Positions 53,829 through 62,170 of a DNA stretch of 64,000 bases are shown here, piece by piece. The stretch lies in assembly GCF_003208435.1 (NCBI RefSeq), contig NZ_QKMF01000012.1, forward strand, positions 83,439 to 147,438, written 5' to 3'. A model generated the notes under the pieces. It ran no database searches. It saw nothing but the letters and a program-made list of their open reading frames with translations, and was not told where the DNA came from. The position numbers and the translations under genes were made by a program. Source of the DNA: Pelagimonas varians (lineage in GTDB: Bacteria > Pseudomonadota > Alphaproteobacteria > Rhodobacterales > Rhodobacteraceae). How positions within the stretch are numbered: position 1 is the stretch's first letter; each line of letters begins with the position of its first letter.

Positions 53829-54296
53829 ATGCCCAAAATTGATTTGTCAGCCATCCCGGCCCGCACCGGATCATCCTACCCCGCCCAATACCAAGGGCAA
53901 ATGGAGGGGCGCAGTCAAAAACGTTTGGGCGACGCAGCCGGTTTGACCCAATTCGGCGTTAACCAGGTGCGGCTCGCGCCTGGAGCGCTGTCTTCGCTGC
54001 GCCATTGGCATGAACAGCAAGACGAATTTTTGATCGTAACCGAGGGCGATTTGGTTTTGATCGACGACACGGGGGAAACGGCGCTTGCGGTTGGCGATTG
54101 CTGCGCCTTTCCGGCAGGTGACGAGAATGGCCACCATATTGCCAACAAATCGGAAAATGATGGGGTGTTCGTCGTTATGGGCACCCGGACACCGACAGAA
54201 ACCGGTTGGTATTCCGACATCGACATGAAGGTCGAAGTCGCGGATGGCCAAATGGCTTTTTTGCGCAAAGACGGTTCTGTCATGGGGGATAAATGA
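53829..54296 (+). CDS. Cupin-domain protein
   Basis: A 155-residue single-cupin protein. Metal-site motifs: LSSLRHWHEQQDEFLIVTEG (first motif with two histidines and a glutamate) and FPAGDENGHHIANKS (second motif histidine). It resembles sugar- or small-acid-binding cupins of unspecified role. It overlaps the next NTF2-like gene by four bases (ATGA), so the two are translationally coupled. Start at 53829 (MPKIDLSAIPAR) because the upstream frame is Cys/Ser-rich and unlike the family. Confidence 0.87.
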   Translation: MPKIDLSAIPARTGSSYPAQYQGQMEGRSQKRLGDAAGLTQFGVNQVRLAPGALSSLRHWHEQQDEFLIVTEGDLVLIDDTGETALAVGDCCAFPAGDENGHHIANKSENDGVFVVMGTRTPTETGWYSDIDMKVEVADGQMAFLRKDGSVMGDK

Positions 54297-54727
54297 CCTT
54301 TGACGAGACAGAATTCGACGCCTTTCTGGAGGATATCACCGAGCCCTTCCTAACCGCTGACATCACGCAGTGGGCCGCGCGCATGCGTCTGCCCTTTACG
54401 CTGATTACCCAAACGGGGCCGGTGACCCTGCGAACCCCGCAAGAGGTCAAGGCAAACTTTGAGCATTATCTTCTGGCGATGAAGGCCATGCAGGCAAATC
54501 TGATCGTCCGCGAAAAAATTGGCTTTGAGCCGTGCGAAGACGGCACGGTTATAGCCACATATCGCAGTAATTTTCTGAGGAACGGGGTACGCATACGCGA
54601 TCCTTATACAGCCTCAGCCCTACTCCACTTCGACGACGGCCAATGGCGCATGTCATCGATATTGAACGCGCTGGGACATCACCTATGGACCGGCAAACAC
54701 CCAAATCTATCGGGAGAAGAAGAATAG
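54293..54727 (+). CDS. NTF2-like (SnoaL-like) protein
   Basis: A 144-residue single-domain relative of the second half of 52828-53718. Pattern: long helix (FLEDITEPFLTADITQWAAR), then strands ending DPYTASALLHFDDGQWRMSS and NALGHHLW. Function unknown; members of this fold bind small hydrophobic molecules or act as isomerases and dehydratases. Its stop TAG shares its last base with the GTG start of fadJ, so it is tightly coupled to it. Confidence 0.83.
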   Translation: MTFDETEFDAFLEDITEPFLTADITQWAARMRLPFTLITQTGPVTLRTPQEVKANFEHYLLAMKAMQANLIVREKIGFEPCEDGTVIATYRSNFLRNGVRIRDPYTASALLHFDDGQWRMSSILNALGHHLWTGKHPNLSGEEE

Positions 54728-56922
54728 TGACCGATTTCACCATGGAAAAAGGCGCCGACGGCGTCGCAGTCATCACTTGGGACGTCAAAGAGAAATCAAT
54801 GAACGTCCTCAGCCTTGAAGCTCTGGAAGCACTGAACGCTCAGGTAGATGACGCATTGGCCGACGATGCGGTCAAAGGCATTGTTATCACCTCAGGCAAA
54901 GACAGCTTTGCGGGTGGCATGGACCTGAACGTCATCGCCAAGATGAAGGAAATGGCTGGTGACAGCCCCGAAAAAGGTCTGTTTGACGGCATCATGCACA
55001 TGCACTCTGTGCTGCGCAAAATCGAACGCGCAGGTATGGACCCAAAGACCAATAAGGGCGGGAAACCGATTGCTGCCGCCCTACCCGGTACCGCGCTTGG
55101 CATTGGTCTGGAAATCCCGCTTTCGACACACCGCATCTTTGCGGCTGATAACCCCAAGGCCAAAATCGGCCTGCCCGAAGTCATGGTCGGCATCTTCCCG
55201 GGCGCAGGCGGCACCACTCGCCTGTCCCGCAAGCTGGGCGCCATGGGGGCGTCGCCTTTCTTGCTCGAAGGTCGACTATCTGACCCCAAGAAAGCCAAAG
55301 CAGCGGGCCTGATTGACGAGGTTGTCGCCGACCCGCTGACCGCCGCCAAAGACTGGGTTTTGAATGCCAAAGATGGGGATATTCTAAAGCCTTGGGATGC
55401 AAAGGGATATAAAATGCCCGGCGGTGCCCCCTACCATCCAGCCGGTTTCATGACCTTTGTCGGGGCATCCGCCATGGTCAACGGCAAAACCCAAGGCGTT
55501 TATCCTGCCGCCAAGGCGATGTTGTCAGCCGTATACGAAGGCGCAATGGTGCCTTTTGATACGGCTCTCAAAATCGAGGCACGTTGGTTTGTTAACGTGC
55601 TGATGAACCCCAGCTCGGCCAATATGATCCGGTCACTGTTCATCAATAAAGAAGCGCTTGATAAAGGGGCCGTGCGTCCGGCTGGCGTTCCCGATCAATC
55701 AGTCAAGAAAGTTGGCGTTTTGGGCGCGGGCATGATGGGCGCAGGCATTTCGCTGGTCTCTGCACAAGCCGGGATCGAAGTTGTGTTGATCGACCAAAGC
55801 CAGGAAGCGGCTGATCGTGGCAAGGCCTATACAGAAACCTATGCGGACAAGGGCATCAAGCGTGGTAAATCCACGCCTGAAAAGAAAGAAGCCCTGTTGT
55901 CGCGCATCACTGCCACCACAGATTTGGAGGCGCTCAAGGGCTGCGATCTAATCATCGAAGCAGTGTTCGAAGACATGGCGGTCAAGGCAGAGATGACCAA
56001 AAAAGTCGAAGCAATAATCGACGAGGATTGCATCTTTGCGACCAACACATCGACCTTGCCAATCACCGATCTGGCCAAAGCGTCCAGCCGGTCCGAGCAA
56101 TTTATCGGCATCCACTTCTTCTCACCCGTTGAGAAAATGATGCTGGTCGAGATCATCAAAGGCAAAGAAACAGGTGATCGTGCGGTGGCCAAGTCACTCG
56201 ATTATGTCCGCCAGATCCGCAAGACCCCGATTGTTGTGAATGACGCCCGGTTCTTCTACGCCAACCGCTGCATTATCCCTTACCTCAACGAAGGTATTCG
56301 CATGGTAACCGAAGGCGTCGCACCGGCACTGATCGAAAACGCCGCCAAGATGGTCGGTATGCCGCTGGGTCCATTGCAACTGACTGATGAAACCTCGATC
56401 GATTTGGGCGTCAAAATCGCAAAGGCAACCAAGGCCGCAATGGGCGACGACTATGATGACGCCTGCGACGAGATTTTGTTCTGGTTGGCCGACGCTGGCC
56501 GCCTTGGCCGCAAGGCAAATGGCGGGTTCTATGCCTATGATGACAAGGGCAAACGACAAGGGCTGTGGGCTGAGCTGGCCGACAAATATCCTCCGTTAGC
56601 GGATCAAACAGACCTGATTGAGGTCCAGCACCGTTTGCTTTTTGCACAAGTTCTCGAAGCCGTGCGCGCATTGGAAGAAAACGTCCTGATGGATATTCGC
56701 GAAGGCGACGTGGGGGCCATTTTAGGCTGGGGATTTGCGCCTTGGTCTGGCGGCCCACTCAGCTGGCTAGACATGATCGGGGCGGAATATGCGGCCGAAC
56801 GGTGTGACCAGCTTCAGGCCGCCTACGGTAACCGTTTTGAATGTCCGGCACTGCTGCGTGACATGGCTAAAAAGGGCCAAAGCTTTTACGGCCGGTTTGG
56901 CGGAGACCAAAAAGCCGCTTAA
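54727..56922 (+). CDS. fadJ: Fatty-acid oxidation multifunctional protein (enoyl-CoA hydratase / 3-hydroxyacyl-CoA dehydrogenase)
   Basis: A 731-residue fused enzyme. N-terminal crotonase domain to about residue 190, with both catalytic-type glutamates present (GTALGIGLEIPLS and KIGLPEVMVGIFPGAGG). The NAD-binding dehydrogenase domain begins near residue 325 (VGVLGAGMMGAGISLVSAQAG, HFFSPVEKMMLVEII), followed by the C-terminal dehydrogenase halves. The start is GTG at 54727 (VTDFTMEKG), preceded by GGGAGAAGAAG and coupled to the stop of the upstream gene; ATG at 54742 is a weaker alternative. Confidence 0.93.
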   Translation: MTDFTMEKGADGVAVITWDVKEKSMNVLSLEALEALNAQVDDALADDAVKGIVITSGKDSFAGGMDLNVIAKMKEMAGDSPEKGLFDGIMHMHSVLRKIERAGMDPKTNKGGKPIAAALPGTALGIGLEIPLSTHRIFAADNPKAKIGLPEVMVGIFPGAGGTTRLSRKLGAMGASPFLLEGRLSDPKKAKAAGLIDEVVADPLTAAKDWVLNAKDGDILKPWDAKGYKMPGGAPYHPAGFMTFVGASAMVNGKTQGVYPAAKAMLSAVYEGAMVPFDTALKIEARWFVNVLMNPSSANMIRSLFINKEALDKGAVRPAGVPDQSVKKVGVLGAGMMGAGISLVSAQAGIEVVLIDQSQEAADRGKAYTETYADKGIKRGKSTPEKKEALLSRITATTDLEALKGCDLIIEAVFEDMAVKAEMTKKVEAIIDEDCIFATNTSTLPITDLAKASSRSEQFIGIHFFSPVEKMMLVEIIKGKETGDRAVAKSLDYVRQIRKTPIVVNDARFFYANRCIIPYLNEGIRMVTEGVAPALIENAAKMVGMPLGPLQLTDETSIDLGVKIAKATKAAMGDDYDDACDEILFWLADAGRLGRKANGGFYAYDDKGKRQGLWAELADKYPPLADQTDLIEVQHRLLFAQVLEAVRALEENVLMDIREGDVGAILGWGFAPWSGGPLSWLDMIGAEYAAERCDQLQAAYGNRFECPALLRDMAKKGQSFYGRFGGDQKAA

Positions 56923-56959
56923 AGGCAAAACTCTTCTGCCACAAAGTGGCTGGATCTAG

Positions 56960-56988
56960 GGGCGGGCCATAATTGGCCTGCCCTTTTT
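56960..56988 (+). terminator. Intrinsic terminator of the fatty-acid operon
   Basis: GGGCGGGCCA-taat-TGGCCTGCCC (one G-T pair) followed by five T, 37 bases after the fadJ stop. Confidence 0.9.
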
Positions 56989-57143
56989 GAATTTGACGAC
57001 CGGGATCTGACCAGCAACATCGTTCCAATTGAACAGAACTGGTCAAAGCGGAACCCTTTATTAAGACAGCGTGCGTATTCCTGAAAGACATCACATGTGC
57101 CGTTGTTCGGCATCAACGGTGCCGAAAGGGAAACAGTCTCACG

Positions 57144-57428
57144 ATGTCAGATATCCATTTCCATGCCTTGGGATCCGCCCGTGCCCGCTCGGGTGAAGAT
57201 CCCCTTGTTCCTTTTCTTCTAACTGCCCGCAAGGGTCCGGTTACGGTATCCGCCCGCGACGTCAGACGACTTGATTCACACCGGTTGCAATTGCTGCTGG
57301 TCGCTGAGCGTCAATGGCTTTTGGACGGAGCCGAGTTCAAGGTTACGGACATGTCCCCGACCTTCCGAGAAGGACTGCAACGCTTGGGCCTTGGGCCCAA
57401 TTATTTCGACGAGGAGAATCCGCAATGA
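57144..57428 (+). CDS. STAS-domain protein, first gene of the chemotaxis operon
   Basis: A 94-residue protein resembling the STAS/anti-sigma-antagonist fold (VTVSARDVRRLDSHRLQLLL, then FKVTDMSPTFREGLQRLG). Such small STAS proteins often precede chemotaxis genes. The usual phosphorylatable serine position reads as RLDSHR (S45), which may be kept. It overlaps the first cheY by four bases. Function in signalling is inferred. Confidence 0.8.
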   Translation: MSDIHFHALGSARARSGEDPLVPFLLTARKGPVTVSARDVRRLDSHRLQLLLVAERQWLLDGAEFKVTDMSPTFREGLQRLGLGPNYFDEENPQ

Positions 57429-57799
57429 CAACCAAAGTGTTGGCGATCGACGACTCGCGCACAATCCGAAACCTGCTGCGGGTCTCGTTGGAAAGTGCCG
57501 GGTTTGAGTTTCATTCCGCTTGTGATGGCCAAGAAGGTGTCGATGTCTTTCCAGATGTCGATCCGGATGTGGTGATCACAGATATCAACATGCCCAAAAT
57601 GGACGGGTTTGGCGTTATTGGAAGTTTGCGCAGCGGCCCAAATCGGACAAACGTTCCGATTTTGGTTCTCACCACCGAAAGCTCCGATGACCTGAAAGCC
57701 CGCGCAAGGGGCGCTGGCGCGACAGGTTGGATTGTAAAACCGTTTGACGATGCATCATTGGTGTCCGTCTTACGTCGATTGACCGGGCACGTAAGCTGA
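57425..57799 (+). CDS. cheY: Chemotaxis response regulator CheY (1)
   Basis: A 124-residue single receiver domain: acidic pair in VLAIDDSRTIRNLL, acceptor aspartate in VITDINMPKMDGF, T in LVLTTES, and lysine in IVKPFD, all intact. It receives phosphate from CheA and acts at the flagellar motor or as a phosphate sink. Start 57425 (MTTKVLAID) overlaps the STAS gene stop; its own stop overlaps the cheA start. Confidence 0.93.
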   Translation: MTTKVLAIDDSRTIRNLLRVSLESAGFEFHSACDGQEGVDVFPDVDPDVVITDINMPKMDGFGVIGSLRSGPNRTNVPILVLTTESSDDLKARARGAGATGWIVKPFDDASLVSVLRRLTGHVS

Positions 57800-60006
57800 T
57801 GTCCATGAACTCAATTCGCGATACATTTTTTGAAGAATGTGAAGAGCTCCTCGAAGCTTTGGTGGAAGGGCTCTCCCATATGGAAGAGGCCAGCGATGAC
57901 ATGGAAGTCATCAATGCTGTTTTCCGCTCTGTACACTCCATCAAAGGCGGCGCAGGTGCCTTCGCCCTTGATCGTTTGGTAAATTTTGCCCACGCCTTTG
58001 AAACCGTCATGGACAAAGTACGCGACCGTGAACTCGCGGTAGACGAAAAGCTGATGGCCTTGTTCCACCGATCCGGCGACCAATTGTCTGACTTGGTTGC
58101 ATCTGCGAGAGACGGAACCGACTTGGATCCAACTGCGGAAGACAGCATTGTTAAGGAACTTGAAAGCTACCTCGGCCCTGAAGCCAAAGCCGAAGAGTTC
58201 AGCTTCTCTGCTGTCACGTTGGATTTTGATGGCGGCGCACCGATTGACTTGCCTGATCTAGACCTTGCAGATGAAGCTTCAGACGATCAACAGCCCAAAG
58301 AAAATCTATTTGAAGTCCACTTCAGACCAGAACGGGCTTTGTACGAAAACGGTCATGAACCACTTTTGCTGTTTGATGCTTTGGCTGAACTGGGTCCGTT
58401 GACGGTTGAAGCAGATCTAGCGCGGCTACCGGACTTTGACTCATTTGATCCCAACGACGCGGTGATCTCTTGGAACATGTCTCTTGTTACACCCGAATCT
58501 GAAACAACTTTGCACGAAATCTTCGAGTTCGTCGAAGGTTTGTGCGAGCTAAACATCTCACTGAGCAGTCAGGCCCCCTGCAGCCCAAAGCCTGAAGCGC
58601 TTCCAGTAGAAACCGCATCAGAACCGGAGCCTATTGCCGAGGTAGCGTCAGTTGCCGAGCAACAGCCCGAGCCGAAAGAACCGGCCGAAATCAGCATCGC
58701 TGCGCCGGACATTGTGCTTGAAAAGCAACCTGAAGCTCAGCCATCCGCCCTTCCGACTGCTGCAGCGCCCAAAGAAACCCGCGGACCGAAACCGACGCTA
58801 AGGGTGGATTTAGACAGGGTCGACCGCCTTATTAACACGGTTGGCGAATTGATCATCAATCAAGCGATGATTTCGCAGCGTATCGAGGAATTGGATTTGC
58901 CCACAGTGGCGCATCTGACAAATGAACTGGAAGCCTATAAGCTTTTGGCACGCGATATCCAAGAAGGGGTCATGGCCATTCGCGCGCAGCCCGTTAAACC
59001 TTTGTTCCAGCGTATGTCCAGAATTGTACGAGAAGCCTCTGATGCCACGCACAAAAAGGCGAAACTGGTAACTGTCGGCGACTCAACAGAAGTAGACAAA
59101 ACAGTTATCGAACGTTTGGCCGATCCGCTGACACATATGATCCGCAATGCAGTTGACCACGGCCTAGAGACCTCTGCAATCCGGCAATCGGCCGGCAAAG
59201 AGCCAGTCGGCACTATTCGATTGTCGGCCGCACACCGGTCAGGAAGTGTTTTCATTGAGATCTCGGATGATGGCGCGGGGCTTGATCGTGAACGCATATT
59301 GGCAAAGGCCATTGAAAAGAACTTGATTGCACCAGATGTCGAACTGTCTGAACCCGAGATTGACAACCTCCTGTTTTTGCCTGGTTTTTCAACTGCAGGA
59401 CAGGTTTCAAACTTGTCCGGTCGCGGTGTTGGAATGGATGTCGTCAAAAACGCTGTTCAAGCGTTGGGTGGCCGTGTGTCGATCGCATCCACGCAAGGCA
59501 AAGGAACAACATTTACGATCGTTCTTCCGCTCACATTGGCGGTGATGGATGGCTTTGTGATTTCGGTTGGAAACCAAACGATGGTTATCCCAATTTCGTC
59601 CATCCTAGAAACCATTCGTCCAAATTCCAAAGACATTCATGTCATTGGAACAGACAGTCAGTTGGTCAACGTTCGCGGTGCGTATGTTCCAATAGTAGAT
59701 GTGGCCCATAGCCTTGGTCTAGAAGATGCAAAGGCGCGCGAAACAAACGGCATATTGCTGTTGGTTTCGACCGAAGCTCAGGACCTTACCGCATTGCGTG
59801 TCTCAGCGATCCATGATCAGCGCCAGGTTGTAATCAAAAGCCTTGAAAGCAACTACACCGCAATACCAGGTGTGTCGGCGGCTACCATTCTTGGGGATGG
59901 TAAGATCGCTCTGATCCTCGATCCAGAAGAGCTTATCAAGCTTGCACACTATAATCCCCTCGACCCATTCGCTCAGAACACAAAGATGGAGCTTCGTCAT
60001 GCCTGA
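57799..60006 (+). CDS. cheA: Chemotaxis histidine kinase CheA
   Basis: A 735-residue class II kinase: Hpt domain at the N-terminus with H46 in FRSVHSIKGGAGAF; a poorly conserved acidic and Pro/Glu/Ala-rich middle (about 130-330, without a clear P2 domain of E. coli type); dimerisation helix (RVDRLINTVGELIINQAMI); ATPase with N-box LTHMIRNAVDHGLE and G boxes DDGAGLD and GRGVGMD; C-terminal CheW-like domain. It works with CheW and methyl-accepting receptors that are not encoded in the window. Confidence 0.95.
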   Translation: MSMNSIRDTFFEECEELLEALVEGLSHMEEASDDMEVINAVFRSVHSIKGGAGAFALDRLVNFAHAFETVMDKVRDRELAVDEKLMALFHRSGDQLSDLVASARDGTDLDPTAEDSIVKELESYLGPEAKAEEFSFSAVTLDFDGGAPIDLPDLDLADEASDDQQPKENLFEVHFRPERALYENGHEPLLLFDALAELGPLTVEADLARLPDFDSFDPNDAVISWNMSLVTPESETTLHEIFEFVEGLCELNISLSSQAPCSPKPEALPVETASEPEPIAEVASVAEQQPEPKEPAEISIAAPDIVLEKQPEAQPSALPTAAAPKETRGPKPTLRVDLDRVDRLINTVGELIINQAMISQRIEELDLPTVAHLTNELEAYKLLARDIQEGVMAIRAQPVKPLFQRMSRIVREASDATHKKAKLVTVGDSTEVDKTVIERLADPLTHMIRNAVDHGLETSAIRQSAGKEPVGTIRLSAAHRSGSVFIEISDDGAGLDRERILAKAIEKNLIAPDVELSEPEIDNLLFLPGFSTAGQVSNLSGRGVGMDVVKNAVQALGGRVSIASTQGKGTTFTIVLPLTLAVMDGFVISVGNQTMVIPISSILETIRPNSKDIHVIGTDSQLVNVRGAYVPIVDVAHSLGLEDAKARETNGILLLVSTEAQDLTALRVSAIHDQRQVVIKSLESNYTAIPGVSAATILGDGKIALILDPEELIKLAHYNPLDPFAQNTKMELRHA

Positions 60007-60466
60007 CCCCGCTGAAGCACTTGCCGATACACAGTTTGAGTTCATTACTTTTTCCGCAGGCGGTCAAAGCTATTGCTTGGAAATTACTCAGATCCGAGAA
60101 ATCCGCCGTTGGACCCCAGTTACCGCCCTTCCACACACACCCGCAGATGTTCTAGGTGTAATGAATCTGCGCGGCGCGGTCATTCCTATTTTCGACCTGT
60201 CTGCCCGTTTCGGCCTTGGAGCAACTCCAGGAAACGAACGGAACGTAGTCATCGTGGCTGCCGTCAACGGAACGACAATAGGACTGTTGGTTGAATCCGT
60301 TTCGGAAATCCTTTCGGTTGAAAAAAGTGCCATCCAAGAAACACCGGATATAAAATCTGAGGCGACAAAACACAGTATCCGCGGAATGATTTCCGTTGAT
60401 GATACGATGGTGCGCGTGGTAAATTTGGACGCCGTTCTAGAAAACTCGACCGGAGCTGCACAGTGA
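59999..60466 (+). CDS. cheW: Chemotaxis adaptor CheW
   Basis: A 155-residue coupling protein between receptors and CheA. The CheW fold shows FEFITFSAGGQSYCLEITQIREI (20-residue core), LGVMNLRGAVIPIFDLSARFGL, and LLVESVSEIL. The ATG at 59999 lies inside the last codons of cheA (eight-base overlap), and its stop overlaps the cheR GTG start. Confidence 0.94.
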   Translation: MPDPAEALADTQFEFITFSAGGQSYCLEITQIREIRRWTPVTALPHTPADVLGVMNLRGAVIPIFDLSARFGLGATPGNERNVVIVAAVNGTTIGLLVESVSEILSVEKSAIQETPDIKSEATKHSIRGMISVDDTMVRVVNLDAVLENSTGAAQ

Positions 60467-61344
60467 GCTATGAGCCACTGTTGGGCGCAAAGCCTCAGGA
60501 AATTCCGTTCAGCGACTCCGACTTTCGAGTTTTAGCCAGCTTGGCGAAAACACAGTTTGGCTTAAACCTAGCCGATAGCAAAAAACCATTGGTTTACTCT
60601 CGCCTTTCAAAGCGTCTTAAAGCACGAAGTGTTTCTGGTTTTCCAGAATACCTTTCTCTTTTGGAAAACCCCGGGGAAGAAAATGAAAAATTCGAGCTTA
60701 TTTCTGCCCTAACGACGAATGTCACAAGTTTTTTTAGAGAAAGCCACCACTTCGATACACTGCGAGATGAAATTCTACCAACTGTTATGGAGCAAGCAAA
60801 CCAAGGTAAAAAGGTTCGATTTTGGTCAGCCGGCTGTTCAGCCGGTCCGGAACCGTATTCTATTGCAATGACATTGTTAGATAAGTTTCCACAGGCGGCA
60901 CACCTTGACGTCAAAATTTTGGCAACCGACATAGATCCAAAAATCGTTGCGAAAGCACGGATAGGGCAATATTCCATTGAAGATCTGGACGGTATACCGC
61001 AATCCTTCCGATCCAAGTGGACTACTAAAACCGACAGCAATTCGCGATTTGAAATATCAAATGAAGTAAGAAACATAATTACCTTTAATGAATTAAACTT
61101 GATATCGGACTGGCCAATGAAGGGGATGTTCGATGCGATCTTTTGCCGAAACGTCGCCATCTACTTTGACCAATCCACACAACAACTTTTATGGAAACGA
61201 TTTTGTCATTTTCTAAGGCCTCACGGGGTATTATTCATTGGTCACTCGGAGCGCGTAACAGGTCCGGCAACAAGCATGCTCGACGGCATCGGAATCACCA
61301 GTTACCGCAAGGTCGGCACACCTGCTGTACCAGCGCAGGAATAG
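60463..61344 (+). CDS. cheR: Chemotaxis receptor methyltransferase CheR
   Basis: SAM-dependent methyltransferase (293 residues) adding methyl groups to receptor glutamates. N-terminal helical domain with LVYSRLSKRLKARSVSGF, family motif TNVTSFFRESHHF, SAM site FWSAGCSAGPEPYSIAM, ILATDIDP and FCRNVAIYFD. Start is GTG overlapping the cheW stop. The gene is clearly more AT-rich than the metabolic genes to its left (40% GC over 60541-60600). Confidence 0.94.
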   Translation: MSYEPLLGAKPQEIPFSDSDFRVLASLAKTQFGLNLADSKKPLVYSRLSKRLKARSVSGFPEYLSLLENPGEENEKFELISALTTNVTSFFRESHHFDTLRDEILPTVMEQANQGKKVRFWSAGCSAGPEPYSIAMTLLDKFPQAAHLDVKILATDIDPKIVAKARIGQYSIEDLDGIPQSFRSKWTTKTDSNSRFEISNEVRNIITFNELNLISDWPMKGMFDAIFCRNVAIYFDQSTQQLLWKRFCHFLRPHGVLFIGHSERVTGPATSMLDGIGITSYRKVGTPAVPAQE

Positions 61345-61353
61345 GAGAGTATA

Positions 61354-61740
61354 ATGGGTTTGAAAGAATCTCTCAGGGTCATGGTAGTGGATGACATGGC
61401 CACAAGCCGTGGTCTAATCACACAGGCTCTGGATGACATTGGAGTGAAAAACTATATCACTGAAAATGACGGGCAAAAGGCACTTGATCGACTTTCGACC
61501 AATCCAGTGCATTTGATATTATCCGATTATAATATGCCTGGCTTAGATGGCTTGGGCTTACTCAAGGCCGTTCGAACTAGCCCCCAAACACAAAAAGTAG
61601 GCTTTATTCTTGTAACGGGTAGGCCGACACCAGAGATTGTGAACGAGGCAAAGCGGTTGGGCTTAAACAATATGATTAAGAAACCCTTTACATCTGCGTC
61701 GATGAAACAATGCATCGAAAGCGTTGTGGGCCGTCTATGA
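61354..61740 (+). CDS. cheY: Chemotaxis response regulator CheY (2)
   Basis: A 128-residue receiver with the intact set VMVVDDMATSRGLI, acceptor in LILSDYNMPGLDGLG, T in ILVTGR and lysine in MIKKPF. Two CheY proteins in one cluster are usual in alphaproteobacteria, where one drives the motor and the other drains phosphate. AGGAGAG precedes the ATG. The next gene starts inside its stop (ATGA). Confidence 0.93.
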   Translation: MGLKESLRVMVVDDMATSRGLITQALDDIGVKNYITENDGQKALDRLSTNPVHLILSDYNMPGLDGLGLLKAVRTSPQTQKVGFILVTGRPTPEIVNEAKRLGLNNMIKKPFTSASMKQCIESVVGRL

Positions 61741-62096
61741 ATATGGGGGCAGACTTCCAACTCCCGCTGGAGGTTGCGACAGTTCGTGTCGCAACCGAAC
61801 TAAACGGTTTGAGAGAACGTTTGGAGAGGGTCGAACATGGTCTGGAAGTTGTGTTTGTCGAATCCGACAATGTTCCAAGCGGGCAAACACTAGGTATGTT
61901 GCAAGAATTGGATGTGTTGCAACAATCCGTCGGTGCGCTTGCCGACTATCTTGTGCAAATATCCTCACTCATGAATGGACGCGCAACTGTTTGCGTGGAC
62001 GAAGCAGTAAAAGTTGTTCCCTTGAGAGAAATGGCATCGCGGCTCAATGGTATCGCGGCAAAGTCAAACACTTCGGGAACTCCTGAACTGTTCTAA
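61737..62096 (+). CDS. Small helical chemotaxis-operon protein, CheZ/CheT-like candidate
   Basis: A 119-residue protein predicted almost entirely helical (VRVATELNGLRERLERVEHGL; MLQELDVLQQSVGALADYL). It carries D59-x-x-x-Q63 in a central helix, the spacing of the CheZ/CheT phosphatase motif. It is translationally coupled to the second cheY and followed by cheB and cheD, matching where auxiliary phosphatase genes occur in other alphaproteobacterial clusters. Function as a CheY-phosphatase is an inference; only the short motif and context support it. Confidence 0.72.
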   Translation: MNMGADFQLPLEVATVRVATELNGLRERLERVEHGLEVVFVESDNVPSGQTLGMLQELDVLQQSVGALADYLVQISSLMNGRATVCVDEAVKVVPLREMASRLNGIAAKSNTSGTPELF

Positions 62097-62170
62097 TTTC
62101 TTTCTTAAATCAATCTCAAGCCATCCGGCTCAAGATTTTCATGTTCCAGTCTGAAAAACCGGAGGAAATT

